A DNA stretch of 64,000 nt from Aphanomyces cochlioides (taxonomy: Eukaryota > Oomycota > Saprolegniomycetes > Saprolegniales > Verrucalvaceae). Made by a program: the position numbers and the translations under genes. The stretch is taken from NCBI GenBank assembly GCA_019828595.1, contig JAHQRK010000007.1:2232001-2296000 (forward strand), written 5' to 3'. A model generated the notes under the pieces. It worked only from the letters and a program-made list of their open reading frames with translations. It was not told where the DNA came from and did not search any database. Below, in pieces: positions 1-8,778 of this stretch. Position 1 is the stretch's first letter. Every line of letters starts with the position of its first letter.

Positions 1-487
1 GCGCTGTCCAGCTGTCAAGTTCGCATCCCCCAAGTCCATTTTTCGTCAGACTTGCCAACGGTCTGACCAGTTTGCAACACTGGATGCTGGGATCATTGGG
101 CTCTACGAAGCCCTCGAGGAACTTTCGATTTTCGATGCGGGCTCCAATTTCCGTCAGTCTCGAGCGCTTGACACGCCACAACACTGCGATTTCATTGTCT
201 CGTCGAGCACAATCCAGACATAAGTACAGCCTCGATGCACCTGCTTTGTAATCCAAGCTACGAGATGAAGGCGGCAGCAACAACTATTTCGAGACGCCAC
301 GAGCTGTGATCTTCATGAAGTGCTCATGTGTCGGGTTGCTGTGTTGATTGATAAAAATGAAAAATAAATAAACGAAAATATAAATTAAATGAAAATAGAA
401 ATAAATGGTATGAAAAACAAATAATTTTTTTTACAATTTCTTTGTTTGACACGTCAGTTTGGCGCAACGAGGAAGCAGGGAATCGGC
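1..487. other. Spacer upstream of the first kinase
   Basis: No convincing gene seen. The last 150 bases before the kinase start (about 340-440) are very A+T rich, like other promoter-side spacers here. The left part may hold the end of a neighbouring gene cut by the window edge, but no reading frame could be defended. Confidence 0.4.
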
Positions 488-2272
488 ATGGATGAAATGA
501 GCCCCGATTTGGTCGCTGTCTTGGAAAGCTTGCTTGTAGACACCACCACCGTCCATGTCGCTCTGCTTCGGCCACTCTATGATTGTCTCGACGCAGCGGA
601 TGGCCACGGACCTGCGCTACAGCTTGTTGCAAGTTGGATGCAAGAATGTAGCGCGTGGATTGCCCTCGCAACTTCGGACGAAGATGCTCGACGACGTCGT
701 TTGGCCGTGCTCAAACTCGAACAATTGCTTGAAGCTTACTTGGACGACTTGATTCCTGACTACCCCCCGGCGTTTTACCGTGGAGACTCGTCATTCTATG
801 AAGATGCACCACAACCAAACGAATACGTTGTTGCACGCAGTCCACCAACAAATTTCCGCGGAACCGACGAATGGAATCCATCCTACGACGTCCTATCACC
901 CACACATGCGTTCAACCCAACCTTCTTTGCAAGGTCGCTTGTTTCCCGATCTATTTCCGAGCCTTCACATGTGCAAAACAGCTTCAATGGTGGTGATATC
1001 GACCCCGTTCTCTTTACAGCCTATGCACCGCCTTGCGTTAATCCATCCATGGCGTTTCCCTTTTCAATTTGGGCTTTTCTCGCCCACCAGCGCGATGAAA
1101 TGCACGAACGAGCGACTGCGGATTCGTCCAGCCAACATATATCAAGGGACATCCTCTTTCCACTTCGCCGAGGTGCACTAGCTCACGTCCGCCTGGAAGT
1201 CCCGACAGGATTCATCCTCGAAGACAATCCAACGAAAGCGCTTTCATGGGAAGGCGATGTGACTGGCGTCGATTTCCACGTCCGCTCGACGTCAACTGTC
1301 CAACCAGGGCAAGTACTCTTCAAAGCTACCATTATCGTCGGTGCATCCGTTATGGTTCTCCGTGCTTTCGTTTTCGTCGCAGCAGCGCGGCCATTCTCAC
1401 ACGAGGAAGACATGCTAGCGCCGCTAGACGCTGAGCTTGAAATGCTAGACATCACGTATGACGAAGTTCCATTTCAAGATCTTGAGCTTCATGAGATGGT
1501 CGGCCGTGGCCACTTTGGGGATGCATTTCGTGCGACATACAATGGCAAGTCCGTCGTTGTCAAGACCGTCCGTGGCCAAGATTTCGGAACATCGACTGAG
1601 GAAATCGTCAAGGAATTCCGCCACGAAGCTGCCGTGCTCAACATGTTTGGCCATCATCCCAATATTGTCCCCTTTGTCGGCGCGTCCACCGATCCATCAG
1701 CGACACTGGCGCTCATTACAGAGTTTATTCCATGCGGAAGCTTGGAAGATCAACTGGCGAGTCATCCACAAAGGTGGTCCGTCAGGGAAAAAACTGCGAT
1801 CCTCGCAGATTCCGCCACGGGTTTGCTCAATGTCCACGAAGGAGGCTTTGTCCATCGAGACATCGCAGCTCGAAATGTCCTGGTCGATGGCCAAGACCGA
1901 GCAAAATTGTGTGACTTTGGCATGTGTCGACGAGTCCAAGCTGCTGCGACGGGCATGAACTTTGAATCAGGCGTCGGACCGCTCCAGTACATGGCACCAG
2001 AGTCACTCCAGCCACCGCATTCATTTTCATACCAGTCCGACGCGTATTCTTTTGGCGTGCTCCTGTGGGAAACATTTTCTGAGAGGCGGCCGTTTGACTC
2101 GTGGAAACCTGCTGAGGCCGCAGGTTTTGTTCTAGAAGGCGGTCGACTTGACGATGTACATATCCCGACACAGTTTCAACCGCTCCTCGCCAAGTGCTTT
2201 CAAGAAAACCCTATGAACCGTCCGTCGATGGCCACGATCGTGCATACTCTCGCCGACATGCTCAACAACTAA
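488..2272 (+). CDS. TKL-type protein kinase with beta-rich N-terminal module, soluble
   Basis: Predicted serine/threonine or dual-specificity kinase of the tyrosine-kinase-like group, 594 aa. The ATG at 488 is used because the reading frame upstream has no earlier ATG. Residues about 1-120 are helical and unrecognised. Residues about 175-305 form a module beginning with the YAPP motif, followed by an IWAFLAHQR helix, an RRGA strand and a strand ending in VMVLRAFVFV. The kinase domain begins at about residue 337 (GRGHFGDAF) and has the VVVKT lysine, HRDIAARN catalytic loop near 455, DFG near 475, APE near 503 and a C-terminal RPS motif, so it should be active. The HRDIAARN loop looks tyrosine-kinase-like. 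No signal peptide or membrane helix is seen, unlike its relatives at 11968 and 23260. It has no introns although most neighbours do. The ligand or partner is unknown. Confidence 0.88.
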   Translation: MDEMSPDLVAVLESLLVDTTTVHVALLRPLYDCLDAADGHGPALQLVASWMQECSAWIALATSDEDARRRRLAVLKLEQLLEAYLDDLIPDYPPAFYRGDSSFYEDAPQPNEYVVARSPPTNFRGTDEWNPSYDVLSPTHAFNPTFFARSLVSRSISEPSHVQNSFNGGDIDPVLFTAYAPPCVNPSMAFPFSIWAFLAHQRDEMHERATADSSSQHISRDILFPLRRGALAHVRLEVPTGFILEDNPTKALSWEGDVTGVDFHVRSTSTVQPGQVLFKATIIVGASVMVLRAFVFVAAARPFSHEEDMLAPLDAELEMLDITYDEVPFQDLELHEMVGRGHFGDAFRATYNGKSVVVKTVRGQDFGTSTEEIVKEFRHEAAVLNMFGHHPNIVPFVGASTDPSATLALITEFIPCGSLEDQLASHPQRWSVREKTAILADSATGLLNVHEGGFVHRDIAARNVLVDGQDRAKLCDFGMCRRVQAAATGMNFESGVGPLQYMAPESLQPPHSFSYQSDAYSFGVLLWETFSERRPFDSWKPAEAAGFVLEGGRLDDVHIPTQFQPLLAKCFQENPMNRPSMATIVHTLADMLNN

Positions 2273-2738
2273 TCTATAGAGGAAGTGCCAATGTGGCCTC
2301 CACAGGCATGTTGACACATTCCCCCTTATAAACCCATTATTACAATAGTATTTCTGGACACCCAAGCATATATGTCGAGCCTTCAGAAATCACTTCGAGT
2401 TAAAAACTCAACACAAGTGTCTGGACTGTATGAACTGCAAGCTTACATGTTTCGGAGGTGAATAGAAGTGTTTGGCAGACGAATTTGACTTGTTGCAGCC
2501 CTTCAAAACGTGCTGTCGTCACGCAGTCCCATCACCTTTATCTCGCGACCGAGGAGGCAGATCGTCATGTGTTTTGTGAGGAATATCAGTCTTTCCCGAA
2601 ACTTTAGACTTCAAGTTTGAATGCAACTTTGTGGACCGGAGTAAACGTCCAGAAAGTACAGATCTACAGTATTTTGATTCGTAGATAATCAAAATATCTC
2701 GTTTTGATTGGCTAGAACCAATTTACAATTTTGACTAA
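2273..2738. other. Spacer between kinase and transposon
   Basis: Non-coding, about 460 bases. Holds the 3' flank of the kinase. The last three bases, TAA at 2736-2738, match TAA at 6144-6146 and look like the target duplication of the transposon that follows. Confidence 0.5.
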
Positions 2739-2759
2739 GAGGCTGGTCGCCCGCATTCA
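2739..2759 (+). repeat. Left terminal inverted repeat of the Harbinger-like element
   Basis: Exact reverse complement of 6123-6143. Confidence 0.85.
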
Positions 2760-3124
2760 GGGCATTCAAGTAATTAGACAAAAAACTTGGTTTGATTGGT
2801 GAATTATCCGGCAAAACTATCCGGTCCATGTTATTGTGCTTTTGATACAAAATTGTGAGGAACGGTTTGACAGTGGTGGAAAGCATCGAGGGGACTTCAA
2901 CAAAAAATATCATATTTTAGGTAAGGTGCAACTTTGAACCAAAATATCCAGTTCTGACGTACCTGTGACAGAGTATACGTAGTTAAATATAAATATTCGA
3001 ATGTTATTCATATTTGAAGGTTCAAACGATGGTCCCAAGTCCTTCTTAACCACTTAAGCGGTCACAAGGCACATGAGAATCGACCGAGGTTTCGAATCGA
3101 TTCCGAATTGAACGGGCTTCTCTG

Positions 3125-3285
3125 ATTGGCTAGAATTAAAAATTAAAATTATTCAGCCAATCAGAATCGATCAGCCACCTGACTCACGCAAAACACACAC
3201 TGACACACACCACTTCAGTAAACGGATTCGCATTTTGGTCAAAACCACAAATTTGGTTGAAAATGACAATATTCTTTAATTTTTT
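3125..3285. repeat. Dispersed repeat copy, related to 53965-54160
   Basis: Contains a paired CCAAT-type motif, then a CACGCAAAACACACAC block, then a block ending in a GACAATATT-like string. The same blocks in the same order occur at 53965-54160. This is a degenerate interspersed repeat lying inside the Harbinger-like element. Confidence 0.5.
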
Positions 3286-3395
3286 TAATTCGTGGATGGG
3301 CCATCCACGAAAAAGAAAATTGCTCCCAGGAGGATGCGGGAACATCATTAGAAGACACGAATACTCTCTTTTACTCACGGACATTAAATAACTAC

Positions 3396-4304
3396 TCAAG
3401 AGTGTAGACCGATTACTGCTGTAGTATTGCTACAACCTGGAACTTTAAATTCGGCAACAATGATATCGTCATCAATCGTTCCACTACCAGCATTGCAATT
3501 GAGAATTTGGGGCTCAACCGCGAATGGAAGGGCAACACGTTGCGTCAATGTTGGAACATCCCGATCACGACTGAGTCGCTGCTCCATTGCAAAAGCAAAC
3601 GCTTGGATCTTTGCATAGACTCTGTGCTTGGACACTGACGTCTCCACTTCCGTTTCCAACTTGTTTTGAATTCGAGCAAACTGTGGGGGCCATTTGTACG
3701 TCAGAACCGCTGTTTTGGGGTCGTCTGAGGTGACTTCGATTTTGCACATTCGCACTCCCCACATCAAGCATACGGCGAGACCAACGAATTTCTCTTTTGT
3801 GACATAGTCGTAGTAGTCGCAGACGAGAGCACAAGCATTTTCCAAGGCATTTTGGGGATGTTCGTTTCCATTTTCAGCGGAAACGTCGTCGATTTGTCTT
3901 CACTTTCCAGCGAGCTCTGGAATGTCAAAGCTGCTCTCGTAGAACGAAACTTGAGAAGGAGCTGGTCGTCCTCGTTTCGCAGTATTTTTGAGTTCTACAT
4001 AGAGAAGATTTGGACTTGGTGAGCATGACATTCGTACTGTTTGCCATTTTCGTTCGTCTGAGATGAAGAGCGAAAACTGGGTCAGAGTACTGGTTGAAGA
4101 CGCCAGGAGCAAGGGAACGGACGTAGGAAGGTGTGGAGTCTCCTTGTATCTTTTTTTGGTCGAACAGCTCCTGCAAGACTCGCTGTGCTGCACAGTCGGC
4201 CGTCCACTTCTCTGCCCATTCACGACTGGGATTCTCGCGCCTTTTTGAATACAATTTTTGAGCATCCGTACTTTTACGGATACGACAGATCCCAGTTCAA
4301 TCAA
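3396..4304 (-). pseudogene. Broken accessory gene of the Harbinger-like element
   Basis: Two long minus-strand segments lie in the same frame, separated by one TGA at 3900-3902: 3903-4304 and 3396-3899. The 5' part reads better in another frame upstream of about 4060 (REWAEKWTADCAAQ, then VLQELFDQKK), which implies a frameshift there as well. The downstream half contains RIQNKLETEVETSVSK and ends in a glycine/serine stretch (NAGSGTIDDD). I do not recognise the family. It lies wholly within the transposon, so it is either its second gene or a captured host fragment. The stop could be a read error, but together with the frameshift decay is more likely. Confidence 0.5.
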
Positions 4305-4879
4305 GATATTTTTTTGTTGAAGGTCAATTTTTATGTATTATTTTTTAAATGTTTGGCAATTTAATATGAATTTGTTAATGTGTTTGTGAATCACTTTCTA
4401 AACACATTTGTTAACGTGTTCGAAGCTTAAAAAACCTGCCTTGCTGGTTGAGTCTCGATGCATACATGTATTCCCCTGAAGAACAAGGTATTGACATCAT
4501 GTATTTCATGAAACATGCCAATAAACACCGATGCGGTCTGAGATTTAATGCCTTCAATCACACGATTTTCAAGATTTTTTTATATTTCAACTGAAAAAAA
4601 CCACTGTTAAAATGGCTCAAATTGGATCATTGGGGCATAGTTCTAGAGCTCAAGTAACGTACTAACATCCCACAATAGGAAGCAGCGTTTAACAATGACC
4701 CTGACGAGGTTTATTACCTTGAAATCACACTATCATTAACAAATTCATCGTTAATATTAACAAAAATAAAATTGTTAATTTTACATATATTTATAAACAC
4801 AATTTTATTTTTTATTCATGAACTTTATTTTATAGTTCAATTTTTTGGAAACAGAGCATTTCAAATCAATATTAAATCA

Positions 4880-5761
4880 ATGATTCCACTCGATGTCCCA
4901 GCGCTGGAGCAGAGCATCCTCCATGAGGGTTACCATATTCTCCGTCGCGCGAAGCCAAACCACTCGAACAACACAAGCCTCCGTCGGTTCAAATCTACGT
5001 TCGGAACATCTCCATTTCTGGCGACAAAGTTGTTCATCGCTGCAAGATCAACCGACGCTTCGGAACCTAGACACCTGCTGTGGGCTCTTATGTTCCTGAA
5101 GGTATATGCAACAGAATCGATTCATGCGACGTTGGCGGGAGTTGATGAGAAAACCTTTCGCAAATGGTCGTGGCAATGGGTCGAAGCCCTAGCCGATCTA
5201 CAAATGGTACTTTCTGGACCATGATATCTAAACAGCATTATCCTAGGTGGATTGGTACAGCCAGTTTGATGGTGCCAATGAAGGGCAGTCGATGTTTGTG
5301 TCATTGGATGGAACAGACTTTCGAATCAATGAACCAAGTGAATTCGATCCATCCTGGTATTCCCACAAATTTCATGGACCAGGATTACGGTACGAAATTG
5401 GTCTTTGTATTCGAACGGGGCATATTGTCTGGGCAAATGGTGGCGTGCCGTGTGGTTTATGGCCCGATTTGGTTTTAGCACACAGTGCGTACACTCAGGT
5501 CGTTCTTCCTGGGGAACTCACATGCGCTGATCTTGGTTACAGCGACCCAGCATGTTTTTACACTCCTCGATATCATCCCGAGAGTACTCGTCGCCAAAAG
5601 CAGAGCATGGCTCGCCACGAGACAATCAATGGCCGTCTAAAGCAATTCAATGTCAAGAAGTGTTTCGAGATCGAGTCGATTTACACTTGTCTTGCTTTTA
5701 TGCCGTCGTCAATGTAGTCCAAACAGCTCTCGAAAATGAATCGCCGTTGTATTCAATATGA
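4880..5761 (+). pseudogene. PIF/Harbinger-type DDE transposase, frameshifted
   Basis: Transposase that would cut and rejoin the element ends. The likely start is the ATG at 4880 (MIPLDVPALEQS). Exon 1 ends at 5206 and a 40-nt GT-AG intron (5207-5246) leads into VDWYSQFDG. Recognisable landmarks are SLDGTDFRI with the first catalytic Asp, WYSHKFHGPG followed by RYEIGLCI, PCGLWPD, LTCADLGYSD and the terminal ARHETINGRLKQFNV block typical of DDE_Tnp_4 transposases. The open frame stops at 5717, but the expected C-terminus (CFYAVVNVVQTALENESPLY) continues in another frame to 5761, so a frameshift lies near 5658. The enzyme is therefore probably dead. Confidence 0.78.
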
Positions 5762-6122
5762 CATAATTGAAACTTACATTTGGTCTTTGTCTGGTTTGGC
5801 ATGAGCTTTCCCGCAACTCCCTGTAAATACAGTGGTGTGGGAATGACGGAAACGCCAAAACGAAAGTTTGACGCTCAACCAGGTGAAAAGAAGGCCCGTG
5901 GCCGACCAAGGACGGAGCCCGCTTACGGGTATCGAACTTGGACGCTGATCCTGTCAAAGTGCTAGCAGCGACACACACAGCGGCGCGGCAACAACGCCCA
6001 AGACTGCCAAACGAACGTCCGTCATGAGCTGGAAAGCTTTGACTGACCAGAAAATTGCATTCAAGAAAGTCAGTCTCCGGATACTGTCTATCCGTATCCT
6101 TTTATCATGAACAGAAATATCA

Positions 6123-6143
6123 TGAATGCGGGCGACCAGCCTC
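6123..6143 (-). repeat. Right terminal inverted repeat of the Harbinger-like element
   Basis: Exact reverse complement of 2739-2759; followed by the TAA target copy at 6144-6146. Confidence 0.85.
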
Positions 6144-6146
6144 TAA

Positions 6147-6321
6147 GGACGAGTGGAAGTCTGTTTGCATGCCTTTGACTTTGTTCGCCTCATGGGACCT
6201 TGATCATGAAAAATGGCGATGAATCGTCAACTTTGAAATGGAATTTCGATGCCAAACCATGTAAATTCAAGCAGTAAACGCCCAACTATATATTCTTACA
6301 ACACAAATGAATCAATCCTTC
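6147..6321. other. Short spacer downstream of the betaine-lipid synthase
   Basis: AT-rich 3' flank of the minus-strand gene that ends at 6322; nothing else seen. Confidence 0.4.
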
Positions 6322-8778
6322 CTACTTTTTTTCGCCGGCCCAGAACGATGCGTACATGTTGACACGGTCGATAAACATGGTTTCGCCTTCTCGGATCTGG
6401 CATGGGTAGACTCGGAAGCCCGCCTTCTCAAAGAGCGTGTTGTACCATGGGTATTTACCAGCCGAACGCCAGTATGCTCGGCCACCCTTCTTGAGTTTTT
6501 GAGCGACGGCCATGATTTCAGCTTCAGCATCTTCTTCGCTGAACCAGTCCAAGTGGTCCATGAGAATGACGCGGGTCAAGTCTTCGTCGGGGATATCACG
6601 CTTTAGCACTTCGACAATCGTGTCGGTGTGGATCTTGATCGCATCCAAGCGGCGTGGTTCCGTCTGCAAAACGTTGAAATACTCTTCTTTCAAGTACGAA
6701 GGTGCATTCTGTTGGTTGTAGCAGCACATGAGGCACGAGTAGTAGTAGTAGTTGTCCGTGCGCAAGAGAGAATGCTTCATCACAGGGTCAAGCGTGTTTT
6801 CAATGTACTTTCGTGCCGAACCTTCTTCCAACAACATTTGCATTTGAGCAGGCGGGACACCCAACGCACCCCACAAGAAGTGATCGTTGTTGAGCAAAGC
6901 AATCAACCAGCGGCTCAAAATGTGAGGTCGGAGGTCGTTCTGCCAGACGCGCCATTGGGTTTCCAAATCTTTGGCTTCACACAATGCGCGCACCTCCTTC
7001 TTCAGTCCACGAGCCGCGACGACAAACTTGAAGACGCGGACAGCCAAACCAGAGCAGCCCGTTTCAAACAAGTTAGAGAAGTTCGCGTTTTGCTTCCAGA
7101 AATGGTACGCATTAGGCGACAAGAAGGGAGAGAAGTGCGTGTCGAGCAAGTGGTTGAAGCCTGGAATGTGGCCTTGACCAAACAATTTCCAGAAGTCGTT
7201 GTAAGCCATCGACGAGATACCAGCAAGCTTTAGTTCCAGCATGTTGTTTTGGCATGGGTTCAAGTCCACGCAGTGGATGCGGGCAGGACCAACCTTGCAA
7301 GCATATTCGAGCGCATTGCATCCGCCTGACGTAATGACCATCATACGATCATCAGGTGTCAAATCCAAAAATTCCAAATCGGTGCGTGGATCTTCCCAGG
7401 CAAAGCAGTAAATATAAGTGTTGAAACGAGGGATGAGCTTGGTGTCGAAGGGTTGACGCCACTTTTGGCCAGAGCCATGGACATGCTTGAAGGACACAAT
7501 ACCTTCCACGGCCATGACTTCACCATCTTCACTGGACCCTTCTTGGTTCGAAGCGTTCGATTCAGTCTCGAGACGCTCTTGGTCAATATCTTCAACAGGC
7601 AAGACAATATTCTTTTGAGCACCAAGCCAGACATAGTATGGAATTTGCACGATCGGGCGGATGAAATGATTCTTGCCGTTCAAAGCTTTGATGGTATTGA
7701 AACGGTACTCCAAATATTCACGGCGAGAAGGATGGAGATAAATGTTGTCCAAGTCAAACCAAATGGACCAGAACCAGCGCATAATCCAGCTCAATTGACG
7801 GGTTGGGTCAGCCGAACGCTTGGGCGAGACATAAAAATCAGCAACACCAATAATACCGGTGGGACACAAGATATTCGTCAACGAGTCGACCAAACCATAG
7901 AATGATTCCATCATGCTGAGAGAGTAACTCAAAGTGATCAAGGCAATTTCAATGTCCGAGCCATCTTCTTCAGGGACAGTAAATTTAGTCGCATCCATGC
8001 ACAAGACAGTCACATTGTCCCAGCCGAGGCGTTCAAAGCGCTTGCGGGCGACTTCACAAAGCGATGGTGTGATGTCAACCAAGTAGACTTTGTCAAAGTT
8101 GGAGATAGGGAAGAATTGGTTCATGCGCTCAATGTTTTCACCAGTGCCACCACCAATATCAATCCATGCAAAGCGGCGGTTGGCCCCGCGAGGGTAGCGA
8201 GGGGAAAGAGGAGCCATAACTTCACCTTCCGAGTCACTTGACACAGTTTGGCGCAAGGGATAAAATTGAGCCAACTGAGCGGCGCACAATTTAAGCATGG
8301 TCGAGCGTCCGCGGAGAAGGCGTCGGCGCGTGACGTCGTAAATATCAGCTTGGGATTCGTAAAATTGTTCGAGGCGTGCTTGGTGTTCTTCCGAGTCAAC
8401 GCCGTTGGCTTTCTTGGCATGGAGGAAAGGGCGGATGAAACAATTCCATGCAAAGAGCAAAAAGGGGCGTCCAGAGGTGGCCAAGAACGCAGCGACAGCA
8501 AACAAGAGCGTGAGTCCCACGACTTGGACCGCCATGGGCAAGAGCGTAAAGAACGAGAAGGGGGCGAGCACTTCGTCTTTGGTCGGGAACGATTTCGGGA
8601 TCCAGTCAAAGACGGCTAGCACGACAACCGCGGCTGCCGCAGCAAAGTAAAAACGTTTGTACTGGTAAAAACTGCGCGACGCGCGGGCTTTCGAGCCGAG
8701 AGAGCCGCCAGCTTTGACGGAAATACCGGCCTTGTGGGCGCTCGGGATGTTGGCACGGGGCGTCGTTTTCACAGCCAT
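6322..8778 (-). CDS. BTA1: Betaine lipid (DGTS) synthase, two-domain
   Basis: Bifunctional S-adenosylmethionine-dependent enzyme that makes the phosphorus-free membrane lipid diacylglyceryl-trimethylhomoserine from diacylglycerol. It is 818 aa if it starts at the ATG at 8778 (MAVKTTPRANIPSAHK); an upstream extension in the same frame lacks a convincing start. The N-terminal part has two hydrophobic segments (near residues 35-55 and 75-110), suggesting ER anchoring. A BtaB-like methyltransferase follows, with the SAM loop DIGGGTGENIERM and a second motif, VTVLCMDATKF. The C-terminal half is BtaA-like (DUF3419, 3-amino-3-carboxypropyl transfer) with FAWEDPRTDLEFL and ITSGGCNALEYA. No intron is needed. 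Such fused proteins are known in algae and fungi. The fusion order and lipid product are taken from the family, not shown here. Confidence 0.88.
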   Translation of the reverse strand: MAVKTTPRANIPSAHKAGISVKAGGSLGSKARASRSFYQYKRFYFAAAAAVVVLAVFDWIPKSFPTKDEVLAPFSFFTLLPMAVQVVGLTLLFAVAAFLATSGRPFLLFAWNCFIRPFLHAKKANGVDSEEHQARLEQFYESQADIYDVTRRRLLRGRSTMLKLCAAQLAQFYPLRQTVSSDSEGEVMAPLSPRYPRGANRRFAWIDIGGGTGENIERMNQFFPISNFDKVYLVDITPSLCEVARKRFERLGWDNVTVLCMDATKFTVPEEDGSDIEIALITLSYSLSMMESFYGLVDSLTNILCPTGIIGVADFYVSPKRSADPTRQLSWIMRWFWSIWFDLDNIYLHPSRREYLEYRFNTIKALNGKNHFIRPIVQIPYYVWLGAQKNIVLPVEDIDQERLETESNASNQEGSSEDGEVMAVEGIVSFKHVHGSGQKWRQPFDTKLIPRFNTYIYCFAWEDPRTDLEFLDLTPDDRMMVITSGGCNALEYACKVGPARIHCVDLNPCQNNMLELKLAGISSMAYNDFWKLFGQGHIPGFNHLLDTHFSPFLSPNAYHFWKQNANFSNLFETGCSGLAVRVFKFVVAARGLKKEVRALCEAKDLETQWRVWQNDLRPHILSRWLIALLNNDHFLWGALGVPPAQMQMLLEEGSARKYIENTLDPVMKHSLLRTDNYYYYSCLMCCYNQQNAPSYLKEEYFNVLQTEPRRLDAIKIHTDTIVEVLKRDIPDEDLTRVILMDHLDWFSEEDAEAEIMAVAQKLKKGGRAYWRSAGKYPWYNTLFEKAGFRVYPCQIREGETMFIDRVNMYASFWAGEKK

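Larger units (their letters stand above)
2739..6143. mobile_element. PIF/Harbinger-like DNA transposon, decayed
   Basis: A 3405-bp element bounded by a perfect 21-bp terminal inverted repeat (2739-2759 and 6123-6143, starting GAGGCTGGTCGCC) and flanked by TAA on both sides. A 3-bp TAA/TTA duplication is the normal mark of PIF/Harbinger elements. It carries a DDE-type transposase on the plus strand (4880-5761) and a broken second gene on the minus strand (3396-4304). Both have frame damage, so the copy is probably immobile. Two-gene organisation is usual in this superfamily, but the second gene here does not look like the expected Myb-like protein. Confidence 0.8.
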
